The notes beneath the pieces were generated by a model. It was not told the origin of the DNA. It saw only the letters and a program-made list of their open reading frames with translations, and made no database searches. The position numbers and the translations under genes were made by a program. A stretch of 64,000 nucleotides of DNA, from the NCBI GenBank assembly GCA_009103225.1, contig RHPI01001010.1, positions 70,192 to 134,191 on the forward strand, given 5' to 3'. This document shows positions 1-10,676 of the stretch, piece after piece. The stretch comes from Chlorokybus atmophyticus. Its lineage: Eukaryota > Streptophyta > Chlorokybophyceae > Chlorokybales > Chlorokybaceae. Each line of letters starts with the position of its first letter. The stretch's first letter is position 1.

Positions 1-550
1 GGGGGGGGCTTGCTCGAATGCTAGTTATGCTGTGCATGATTATGGGATGTCAGCCGCACACAAGAGCCAGGCCATGGCAGCGGCGATCTGCCTTCAATAC
101 AGACTGACATAATCGGCAGGCAACGTTGTGCTTGTTTCACATTTAACGCCACCTTCGCAACCCAACGACTATGAGAAGAGAGCATCCGTACTGACCAGCT
201 TGCGAGCTAACACGTTACTGTAGTCAACTGCTAGTTGAAGAAATGAAGTAGTCGATGTGTATGCGTGATGGCAACCGCTATACAGCAGTCAATGGTTCTG
301 CAGCTGTTATCATCGTCGACAATTGATAGGAAGGCAACAAACAGCTGAGCAGCACTGTCTGAGACAGGCTTACAACTGATGTCGTAGTCAGTCTGAAGGT
401 CGGCAGGCAAGCCGACGCACACGTGGCTAACCCACAAAATCCTGGCTTAGGGGTAGACTATGTGGTCAACTTTGGCCGCTGCACACACAAAGAGCAACCG
501 AAACCAGCAGTAGACCAAAGTTGATGAACCTCCAACTCAAATAAACACAC
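1..550. other. Intron of the homogentisate dioxygenase gene; no exon seen
   Basis: This stretch lies downstream, on the minus strand, of the first exon of the homogentisate dioxygenase gene. I looked for the expected next exon (Asn-Ser-Pro-Gln followed by a Tyr-Ala-Glu-Gln motif) and did not find it, so the remaining exons probably lie left of the window. The window opens with a run of G, which may be a contig edge. Confidence 0.5.
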
Positions 551-703
551 CTGCCCGGCAGGCAGGGCGTTTGGCAGCGCCTCACTGGCGAAGTGGTTGC
601 CAAACCCGCTCTGGTAAGCAAGGGATCTCCAGGGGTCGTCCTCCCCGGGCTCTCCGGAAGTGGTCGCCAACACTTCCACCGCCGTCGCCGCCGCCTCGTC
701 CAT
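551..703 (-). CDS. HGD: Homogentisate 1,2-dioxygenase, first exon only (partial)
   Basis: The enzyme opens the aromatic ring of homogentisate to maleylacetoacetate in tyrosine/phenylalanine breakdown and uses Fe(II). The exon encodes about 51 residues. It ends in the family's N-terminal signature YQSGFGNHFASEALP..LPAGQ, which in known HGDs is followed directly by the Asn-Ser-Pro segment. After the Gln codon at 551-553 there is a GT donor at 550-549. I chose the ATG at 703-701 because it gives a leader similar in length to plant HGD. An in-frame ATG at 823 would add 40 residues with no recognisable feature. The catalytic His/Glu residues lie in later exons that are outside the window. The gene is divergent from the gene starting at 1217. 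Confidence 0.82.
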
Positions 704-880
704 AACCGCGCTTTCCCGCCACGCCAGCAGCTGCAACAACTTGACGCTGACAGCAAGACTATATAGACGTGGTGTCGCGCACTGCGGACCGCTGATGCAT
801 GCCGCGAAGGGGCAATCGTCCATCAGTCAGCTCAGGAAATGGTGAAAATGGCTACACCTGAATGGTGAGTGTGTGCCACG

Positions 881-909
881 TTGGCGGCGGCGGCGGCGGC
901 GGCGGCGAT
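881..909. repeat. (GGC)n microsatellite upstream of HGD
   Basis: A run of about nine GGC triplets lies between the divergent HGD and RRM-like genes. Similar CGG/CCG runs occur next to many start codons in this window, so this is probably 5' UTR or promoter sequence rather than coding. Confidence 0.8.
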
Positions 910-1216
910 GGCAACGTAGGTAGCTGACGAGGTCGTTGGTGTCACGCCGGAAGGAGGCGTAGAGGCCAACGTATAGGCAACGTTGCGTAGATGGAGAGAG
1001 CGACATTGACGACAGCAGCAGCAGCATCAACAGCCGCAGTTTCACGCCTCGCTTTTCCCGCCTCCAGAAGGCCTGTTTGGGTGGACACAGGCGGCGTGAT
1101 TAGGGCTGTGCTGGCGAGGGTGGGAGTGGGTGCAAGGCCAAGGGGATATTAACTTGTGATGAGCTTGCGTGTCATGATGGCTGTTGCCTGTGGACGGTCG
1201 TAGCTCGCCGCGAGCT

Positions 1217-3854
1217 ATGGAGTGGAGAAACTCAGCTGTTGCGGACTACAGCAGCATGCCACCGCTATGGACAGAGCACAAACAGCTCCAGTCCTCTCAT
1301 GCACGCAAACCGTTATCTTCACATGTGCAGCGGGCACTTCAAGAAGGTGCTTGATTGGATGGGCTTTGTCTGCCGGGGAGAGCACTTTCAAAGGCGATGT
1401 CGCCTCGGCTAGACAATAACAACGAACACGCACATAAGCACGTCATAAACATCGGGTGCAATTGCAAAATTACATCCGGTTTGTTATGCCTGCTGTACGT
1501 CGTGGTTCGGTTGGAGTTCTCGTGTGTCTGCTTGATAGCAATGCACTGACTGACTCAGGCTTGTATTGATGTGATGTGCTGCTTGCAGCGATGCATGTAG
1601 GGCCAGTCCTGCTGCGTGTACTGCACCTTCCAACCGGGAACAGTGGCGAGGACATGACCGAGCACGAGTTGAGATGTATGTTGGCGCGTTGGGTTGAGGC
1701 GGAGATGGTGCGGTACATAGCGCTATATTCTCAGCAATTCGCAGTTGTTACTTGCAACACGCTTGGTGCGGCTATTATTGTTGGCAGAGACTTGCAGGTG
1801 AGTGCAGGCTAAAGCCCGAGCACAATGACAGTGTGTGACTGTGATAGTGCTCGTTGCTGCAATACTGCGTGATATGTTGTACTTTGCATGCACTGACTTT
1901 AGCCCAACCACTGGATTGTGCCCTCGTAAGCCGCTTCATTGTTACATGAATACATACCAGTTCGGCTGTGTGTTTGGGCGTTTACGTCTATGTGCCAGTG
2001 ACTGCCCTGCTTGGTGTTTCCAATGCAAAGGTTATTTACTTTGCCTGCAGAAGCAATTTCAGTATTTTCCTATGGCGGTGCAGCCGTCATGCTTTGACAT
2101 CGGTGGCATGCTAGCCCTTGAAGTGTTTGATGCAATCACCAAAGCGCTGGAGGGAAAGCCCTACAAAATGCCTGCCAGGTGCATGTCACAGTGTGAGTCA
2201 CCCAGGTGCAAGTACTATATTTTGCCTATTGTGCATACATATATATGCTGCATCTAACAGGCTGGCACCAAGTGGCTCGCAAGAGCATTTAGGAAAAGCG
2301 GCCATAGCCCGTACAGCAACGCCAGAGAAGTCACGTGAGCTGGATGCGGACATGGATATGGATTCACCCACTAAGGGTGCCATCAGTCGTGATCCAAGCA
2401 ACTCACTCGAGGAAGAGCTGCATGGCCGCGATGCACCATTGGCATTGCCAGACGCATTTCAACAAGCAAGCGCACAGGTGCCAACAGTAGCTGGCAGTGA
2501 AGAACGTTTGCCGACAATGCCAGTCGAGGAACATGTTCCAGCAATGCCAGTTGCGGAACGTCCATGGTCACCAGTGAGTCCACCAACAGCAAGTGGCGGC
2601 ACACCCCCCCTCCCACCATTGCCTGCTGCGCCGCCTCCTGCAACGCCACCTCCACCTTGCCTGACTCCTCCGTTACCTCCTCCCGTAAGTGTGCTAGCCT
2701 TACCTGGTGCTGTCGACATTTTGGAGCCAACTGCAACTGCAGTCGCTGACTGCAATGCCATTGCGCCATTGCCAAATGGCTGTGACGGCCACGATGAGAA
2801 GTCCTTGACAACATTAGGCGAGACAAGGAACATTGACACACCCTACCACGAACCTCAGGCTCCTGGCTCTGTCGAGAAGTTCAAAGACATGAGTTCTTTT
2901 GCTGAAGCGTTATCGTTAGCAGCGAAAAGGTGGGCGCAGCGCCTGCCAGAACCTTCGCAACCTACCCCTGTTGAGGAGAACCATGCGCAAGGGGCGGGTG
3001 ATTCCTTACAGGAAAAATGCACAGTGGTGAAGCCAAACCCTTGTATAGTTTCCCCCGTCGCAACAATACCTGCTAGCACTCCTGATGTTAGGTCTACCGT
3101 TGTTAGTGTACAGGACAAGGCAGACCCAAGCGCACCAGGTGCCAGAGCCGGGAAACGGTCAAGAAAAGAGCCCGGCACCTATAGCCAGCAGGCTGATAAG
3201 ACATCCCTACATGCGCTACCCTGCACCACGGGCCGAAGCGCTCGTCACAACTCATGTCACTTCAGCACTGCAGAGGGGTCAGAACCGGTTGCGCAACGAT
3301 TGAAGCAGGAGGGCGAGACAGATTCTCCTGGGTCTGGACGGTCTGTTGCTGTTCAGCCGATGAAGAAGCTGTGCACCACCAACTCAGAGTCCAAGTGGCG
3401 TGTCAATGAGGACCTGCCTGGTGGTCGGCGGACATCACCTTCGCCCTTGCTGCCTCCCTTGTTGGAAGACTTTCAACCAGCGATTGCAATTGATGCAGAG
3501 GATGACGACAACGCACCCTTCTGGCGGCCGGCATCATTGAGAATCTATGACAGGCCCAGTTCACGAAGGCGCAGTGCAAGTCCTGAACTTCGGAGACGCC
3601 ATTGGACACCAGACAAGTTAAGGCGTGGTAGGCGTCATGAACATCGACATGCAAGCAGTCCACGACGGCCTTCAAGGTCTTATCTGCCACGGAGACCAGC
3701 ATCTCCAGCAGAGCATCGCAACTCTCTTCGTGACCCGGATGTGCGCAGGCGTAGACTACAGTCTCCCCCGACAAAGAGGGAGGCTGTAGAGGGAGAGCTA
3801 CAAGTGGGCAGTCACCATGCAACTTCTACTGAGTTGCAAGTGGAAGAGCCGTGA
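1217..3854 (+). CDS. Uncharacterised protein with RRM-like N-terminus, Pro-rich middle and Arg/Ser-rich tail
   Basis: I do not recognise this gene as a named family. The model has four exons: 1217-1346, 1589-1797, 2051-2178 and 2261-3854. All junctions have GT/AG and the phases (1, 0, 2) agree, giving 686 residues. Residues about 46-115 look like a degenerate RNA-recognition motif: a strand LLRVLHLP, a helix starting TEHELRCMLARW, then a strand QFAVVTCNT in the RNP1 position. This fold call is inference. Residues about 180-240 contain a proline-rich stretch encoded near 2600-2690. The last about 100 residues are rich in Arg, Ser and Pro (for example SSRRRSASPELRRR), as in SR-type splicing factors. 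A role in RNA processing is possible but unproven. The first exon is the least certain because it is supported only by an open frame and phase match. Confidence 0.6.
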
Positions 3855-6679
3855 TAAGGTTCGCTGCAAAGAGATTTCACTGCTCATCAGCCGCCATCCC
3901 ACAAGGAGCGTGCCCAACCTTGCTGAACACCAGTTGTCGCTGTGCTACATTAGCAAGCTTGGTATTTTCCCCCGGTTGGGCAGTTTTTCCTTGTGCCGAT
4001 GGTTTATGTGCCTTTTTGCTCCGTCCAAGGCACTTTCCTCCGATTGGACTGACTGGACACACGCACGCAGCACCTATGTGGGGAAAATGGGGAGGTGGGG
4101 AGGTTCTTTGCGGGCTTCTCCGAGTAAGGCACCTGTCCACCTGTTGTCGTTGGTTGCTGTGTGCAGTAATCCTGGCATGGTACTGATGCTGATGAAGCTT
4201 CATGCAGGGCAAGAGTTGCGTGGTGGGGTTGACATGACGAGTTTCTTCAATACTTTCACTTGCTTGCCACCGAACTTCAGTGTTGAGGCATCAATGTGGC
4301 GCTTTCATGCCGTGTTCCTCATAGAACTGCTAGTGTTTGTACACAGGAGGAAACGGCAGTTCCCCTGCGGTCTTTGTTGCAGTCCAGGGTATTCTCGTCC
4401 TGCAGCAACCCACTCAGCATCTCACCACCATTGGCGACGTACTGGGGCAGTTGCTTGCTGATGCTGGCGCCTCGTGCTCGTTTTGTACTCGAACCAGTTC
4501 AGAGCGTGAGTTACTGTAGCTGGTTGTAGAGTCACTACTGGTGACCGCTTGACCTGTTGGCCCATCAGCAGCAACGAGGGGTTGCACCGATTGCTGTGGT
4601 TGGTTGGCAAGTTGAAAAGCCAGCGATCCTCTTCTGCTTGTGGCTGATGGCGTCTTCACTCGTTAAGAATGGGAATGAAACCTAGCATGCTTATAGCACA
4701 CCCTAAAGCCTCGTCATTGGTGGAAAGGTTCCCTTGCAAAGGATGGCAACCATAGGAATGCCGTCAACCGCTCGGATTGCTTCATATACTAGTACCTTGG
4801 CCAAAGGCAATTCTGTTACACTTCCGAGCAACGAGCGAGCAACGCGCTTGCAAATTTGACAAGCCATCGGTACATCTCATGGCAATATGGAAGAAAAAGC
4901 ATCGCAAGTGTGACGCAAGTAACCCTCGCTGCATACAGCATCAAGCAAACAATCAAAAATCACCAACACTTTGGTGCGGGTGAGAATTGTACGGTAGTAT
5001 ATATAGTATATATATCACATAATAGAGAGTGTTATGGTGATGTATGTTATTATGCTTATGGAAATCGAGTTGTCTCGTTATGGGGTGCTTGGCTCTTTAG
5101 TGATAAAATTCAGATGTGAAAAGTGTTGCATATTTAGTGCGTGTTTTTGGTTGCTATGCGCTAGTAAGCTCGTGCAAGTAATACCAATGATTAGCGAATA
5201 GTAAATATTACCGAATCTAATTAAACGTGTGCACGAGGAACACTTTCTGTAGCATGTCGTTTCCCCTTCTGTCGCATCGCGATATGCAGGGGAGAAGACC
5301 TTTTCCATGAAACTCGCGCTGCACACGATAGGACATGTGCAATAATTATCGTGTATGTTAATAAGTGATCTTTATATTTTATGGTGTACAACAAAAATGA
5401 ATATTACAAATATTTTAAATATAACACGTACGATCGTGAGTACAACTGCTTTCAATGTATTCATGTGGGAAGTTTGCATTGAACATATCAGCGTGCAAAA
5501 ACTAATATGAGAATAAACAATCTTTTTGCCAATCGCAAATGCTTTGCTTGAATCTAATACGGAACACAATGCTAGTATTATTAAGACATGCATATTGTGC
5601 ACAAATTTGTTAATTGTACAATTTGTTGTTTACGATGAATATTATCAATAAGTGTAATTACGTTGTAACATATCATAACATATTGTATTACAATGGGAAA
5701 AGAGTACAATTTTTTGATGAGTTAATAATTTGCATTGGCATCATTAACCATATACCATATAACATATGCCATATGCATTGGCATAAGCAATCATATATAA
5801 CATATTATTTGATATAACAAAAACATATGGTTTAAGACCAAGGTTATATAATAGACATGTGGCTTCATTTGCTTATGCGTAACATCAAGTAATGGTTAAC
5901 AATATGCCATTGCGTTGTATGCATAATTATTATGCGCATGTCAAAATGTTGTGCACACCTTACCAATGTAATGCAATCATCGCACGTATATTTATTTGCA
6001 ATGGTGTCACGGACATGCTGTAAGTTATGTATGTCATCGCAAATAAAGCATCCTCAAGTATTTTGCCTACCATGTGTCACTTATTGATAAGACTGGTGTT
6101 TCGTAAGGGTTCTCAATTGTGTCAGGTGTAATAGAATATGGGTACATTTGTAATAACACTTTTTGATTGTGCAACAATACATTCTTGTTGAACCATCCTC
6201 CATCCTCTAGCTTATATATACAATCAGATTGTGCGGAGCGGAGCAACGACCAGACCACCACCTACACACGCCTTGCTCGTATGCGTTAATGGTATCTTGC
6301 AAATATACACGCCAGAAAATGCAATTCATACTACTTGAACAAGAATCCAAACTTTGTGCGAGCATAAGTTGCAAGAGCTTGTGTATTGCCTCAGATCGCC
6401 CTAACAAGATGGCGCGTTCGAAATGGGATAGGGCTTGCAACTTCTGAAATGCAGCATAATGGCAATGCAATGCAACACGATGTCCACCATTCGTAGTAAA
6501 CATTGATACATGCCAACACCCGGCCATGCCGCACTTCGCTAGCAACAACAAACCAACAACGCCACATGCGTGCTGGACAGCATTGCTGCGGGATTGGCAA
6601 TGACTTGCTCAACTTCTATTGAACTGATTGCCACCCGCTCCGTACAAACCACCACAAAACTTGCCACACGTTCCATACA
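3855..6679. other. Intergenic region with an AT-rich island (about 4980-6230)
   Basis: The left part is presumably 3' UTR of the preceding gene. From about 4980 to 6230 the sequence becomes distinctly AT-rich, with many TATA/CATAT runs and only short open frames. I see no protein family, tRNA or repeat array here. Confidence 0.5.
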
Positions 6680-9348
6680 TCACTTGTTTCGCTCTCGCTT
6701 CCATTTGTATGTTGCTGGCACTCCCTCCTCAGGATCACCAGCAATCTTCCTTTTCCGCCCTTTGCCCTGCAGAACACAAATAAGCACAAAATGAAAACGT
6801 CGCCACAACACTAGGGACAGTTAGCCTCTCCAGATACCACCTTTATAACCTTATATATCTTGCGACCCCATTATCGGTAGGGCTAGCTGAACCTCAGATT
6901 CGCTTTAACAGCATGCTACTGTCCCTGTACAGTTAACCACTTCCAAATCCCATTATAGAACTTTATTTTCCAATATAGCTTTAGCGGGAAATGCCCCCGT
7001 TTTTAGTAGTTTAGCTTTGTGCAGGTAAACTACTAAAATCTGTGCTCTTGATGACCAAAATGCATACGCATGCACATAGACACAAGGATACATTAATGTT
7101 GCATCTGAACAGGTCAATCACAACACCCACCATCAGCTCTTTTCTCTGAGCCATGTGACCCGCCACTTTGGTCAAGTTGGCCAACCGCTCCTTGCGCTGC
7201 TGCAGCTCCTTATAAGCCGACAATCGCTTGCTGAACGAAATGCAAGAGTAATACAAGAGATTAGAAAGAACACAAGTAGCAACAACAGCCAAAACAGCAC
7301 CACACACTCAACCACATGCAACATTATCACAGCCATCAACATCAGCCAACATTTAACTCATCAAGGCTTCAGTTCATACCGTTCTGCTCGCAGAGCGAAT
7401 TTTTCAGGCAAGACATCCTCCCGTGATGGTAACAATTCTTCTGTCTCAACAATGCTTGCAGCTGGCGTGTTGGCGAGGTCGGCTTCGCGGGGGCGATTGT
7501 GCGCACGAGAGAGAAACTCGCGTGGGGTCTGGAAGTACTCTGCAGCGTCAAAATCAGCTTCTTCTTCTCTGGCAGATATGAAACGCATGTTATAGCGCAT
7601 GCAATAGCAAGCAGGCTTCAGTAAAGGCATGACAGGGATGTGTCGTGGAAAGCGCATGCACGCACACGCATGTTTACATATTGCGAGCAGCGTGACAGTG
7701 CATGCAACTGACTTTGACAAGTGCAGTGTGTGTAAGTCGCTGCAAAAAACAGCAAATTACCCATGATTGACGATGCATGCTGCTACAACGCAAATGTCCC
7801 AGTAGTGCTGTGTACTCTTGTATAATTGTATAATATTCTTGTCAACAATATGAGACTGGTTGAGGGAGTTTCAAGCTTGGTTGTACGAGAACGGGTGACT
7901 GACCTGCTGTCCAGAAAGATGGTATGCTTGTTTGCTGGCTCCAAGCCAATATAATGCAATGCCGCCTGCATCTTCTCAACTTTCTGCCAAGGCAATACAA
8001 TACCTTGCTGTGAGTGAAGACAAGAAAGCACTTACGAAGTCTGACACGCATGGACGTTCAATACCAAAAGTAGTAGTAGTAGTAGTAGTAGTGGAGTACT
8101 GGCAGTTGAGTATAGTGCTATAGCAGTGGAATCCTTGATGACTCAGCAACTGTATGAAGTCAGCGTGCGCGTGTGCAGGTGCATCTGCATATGTGCGTGC
8201 ATATGTGTTCACATCTCTATGTGCGCATGTGCATGCGTTTCTCTGTGTGCACGCGCGGGCTTAGCCAAAGCAAGCGAAATTCTTATCTTACCATTGCTTC
8301 GGCCTGGCGGTGTGTTGAGACATACTTCAAGTCCTGAGTCTTCATGAGCAGAAGCTCTTCGTGCGTGTATTTGTTGGACTCATCACGCCTGCGTGCAGCA
8401 GTTTGTTCCTGACATCAACATCCACACAAACCTGGCCACATGATACCAACACCATCAACACCATCACAAACACAATCACATACCTGCCAACATGCACGCC
8501 GCCTTCTGTCCTCCCCCTCTCCATAGCAAAATAGAACTCATCGGGATTGCGCGCGGCCGCCTTCTCCCTGAGTTTCTGCACACATGTGATGTGTCACACA
8601 TTGCAAGAGGTGATAGTGTGAGTTCAGCAGGTAAGTGATACTATAACAGATGCTCACTACCTTGAGGGGATGTAGCGAAAGACTCATGGCTTACCCGTAA
8701 GTGCTCATCTTTGCGGTGGAAGTCACGCGCACGCAGGACATAGTCCTTGTGCTTTTCGAGCAAGCCATATTTATTGCGTGCCGCCCTGCACGCAAGCATA
8801 ACATAGTTTTCAACTGATCGTGACCGCACTGAGTGTGTGCGCGTGCATGTGGGCATATGCGCATGCGCACAACCTTTGTTAGAAGCAGGGGATTATGCAT
8901 GAGAGATTACATGAGAAAGCCACGTGACAACTGCTCCGTGCGGCACAAAACAAAACAATATCTCACTCAATGCTGGCAGTAGCACTGCTGCGCTTTGCAC
9001 ACAACCACGCAGTAATCCTTACTTGCTCAATTGTTATCAACCATTCATATGCAATAAGCAGGCAGCAAGAAACTTACTGACGCATACAACAACCATGCTT
9101 GTCAAATATAGCGCAAAGAAAGCGCCTAACAACGAGAGGCACAACTTACTTCTTTGCATAGAATTGCCATTGCAGGAGCAAAGAACGTAGTAACAACCAG
9201 TATCAAACATCAGACACAAAGAAGCTGTGAAAACGCTGTAACAAACCATCACAACAATCAAAGTGAGCAGTCTGCATGCATGCTGGACTTACGGTTGCGA
9301 GCGCTCCTTATGTGTGCGCCTCTTAACGGCATTCCTCAGCGAAGCCAT
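6680..9348 (-). CDS. UTP11: U3 snoRNA-associated protein 11 (SSU processome)
   Basis: UTP11 is a nucleolar component of the small-subunit processome and is needed for 18S rRNA maturation with the U3 snoRNP. Eight exons read on the minus strand: 9348-9293, 8785-8695, 8575-8484, 8388-8292, 7983-7904, 7568-7380, 7230-7131 and 6766-6680. All have GT-AG borders and consistent phases, giving 263 residues (the human protein has 253). Family hallmarks appear in order: the N-terminus MASLRNAVKRRTHKERSQP, then GLLEKHKDYVLRA, then ARNPDEFYFAM, then LMKTQDLKYV, then HTIFLDS, and a basic C-terminus with ATYKWKRER. The whole protein is helical and basic, as in the family. Introns contain TG/CA-rich alternating tracts. 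The start at 9348 matches the family N-terminus exactly. Confidence 0.95.
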
Positions 9349-10676
9349 GGCGGCGCTGGATTCGCTTTACCCAGCCTGTTGCTACCAATCTAGGAGCAGC
9401 TTTTTAGCAACCAGCCTTCCTCAATAGAAGTCCGCCTGACTGGCCTGGTCTGGCCTTAATGTCGGCCTGGCCTGGAGTAAACCAGGCTGGAGTAAACTAG
9501 GCTGGCGTAGAGTGGGTAGAGCAGGCCTGGCCTGGTGGTGGCAATCTGATTTAGCCTGGTCTGCGGTCCGACGGCGTAGTCGACAGCTAGCTGTGGGATG
9601 AAAATAAAGTTGTTCCACCACGCCTGTGGCGCCAGGCCTGGAGGCGGCGGCGGCGGTGGCGGTGTTAAGAAACTGGAAGATTGGACTGCCTATAGTGCTG
9701 CAATCTAACAATGTGTATAAGTATAGCCTCTCAACTTCAGACCACATCGAACATTAGCTAATGCAGGTGTGCTTCACAAATTGAGAATCACAATGCCTAC
9801 CTTCACAATGGCCTTGTGTACAAAGGCTTCGTCAACTCGACTCTACTTGGAGATCCGCCTTGTTGCAAAAGATAAGTGGGAGAGTGTAGTGCTACAAGAT
9901 TCTACAAAAAAAACTATGAACGAAGTAATTTTTATATGATGTTTTAAACGCAGTGATAATTCATAAATAGACTGCATATAAGTGATCATATATCTTACAG
10001 CTCGTAAGGGCCCGCTTGGAAATTGTTTTTAATAGAACATTTCATGACATAATGCACAATATTGGTTACCGTAATTTTTAAAATGAATCATTATCCATTA
10101 ACATTTACTTTATCAATCTGCTGAAACTGAATGCGCCTGAGACGATGAATAACGACCAATGTTGAGTTTAAAGTGGCGCGCAAATTGTCCATCTTATGAA
10201 TAACATTTGCGTCTATAGCTGTATTGCGCGCACTTTTTGTATTGATTATGCATATTGCACAACAAAACTAAGGCATACTATCTCAAGGTAGTGCAAACAC
10301 CAACAAAATAAACGAATTACTAAACGACCACACAAATGCATGCAGCAATGCGAGAATATGGCAAGAGCTTGCTTGGTTGATATGTCTAGTCATGCAGCTT
10401 GGTGGATTGCTTGTGCCCCTTCTATGCTAGCCTACCATTACTGTGCAATTTTCTCCCGCATGACTTGTGTACGTGACAGTGTGGTTTTCACCTTGCCCAA
10501 GGAGTAGCACACTCTTCAGCGTGACATGTACAGTCATTCACCATAATACGCCTACATGTCAGCAAACGAACATTACATTGACCTTCAGCAATTGCGAACT
10601 CGCAGTTACGCTATGTACATTATTGATTACGCCACCACACAATCCACCTGTACCACCAATCACAAAAGTCCACACA
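9349..10676. other. Intergenic: CCTGG-rich block, CGG run, AT-rich patch
   Basis: About 9430-9560 is built of degenerate CCTGG/CCAGG motifs, followed by a GGC/GGT run at about 9635-9662, just upstream of UTP11. From about 9890 to 10330 the sequence is AT-rich. No gene was recognised. Confidence 0.5.

Noticed and set aside
2383-2841. Minus-strand open frame opposite the RRM-like gene
   Set aside because: It is antisense to a continuous coding exon with proline codons, has no motif, and is the expected shadow of a GC-rich exon.
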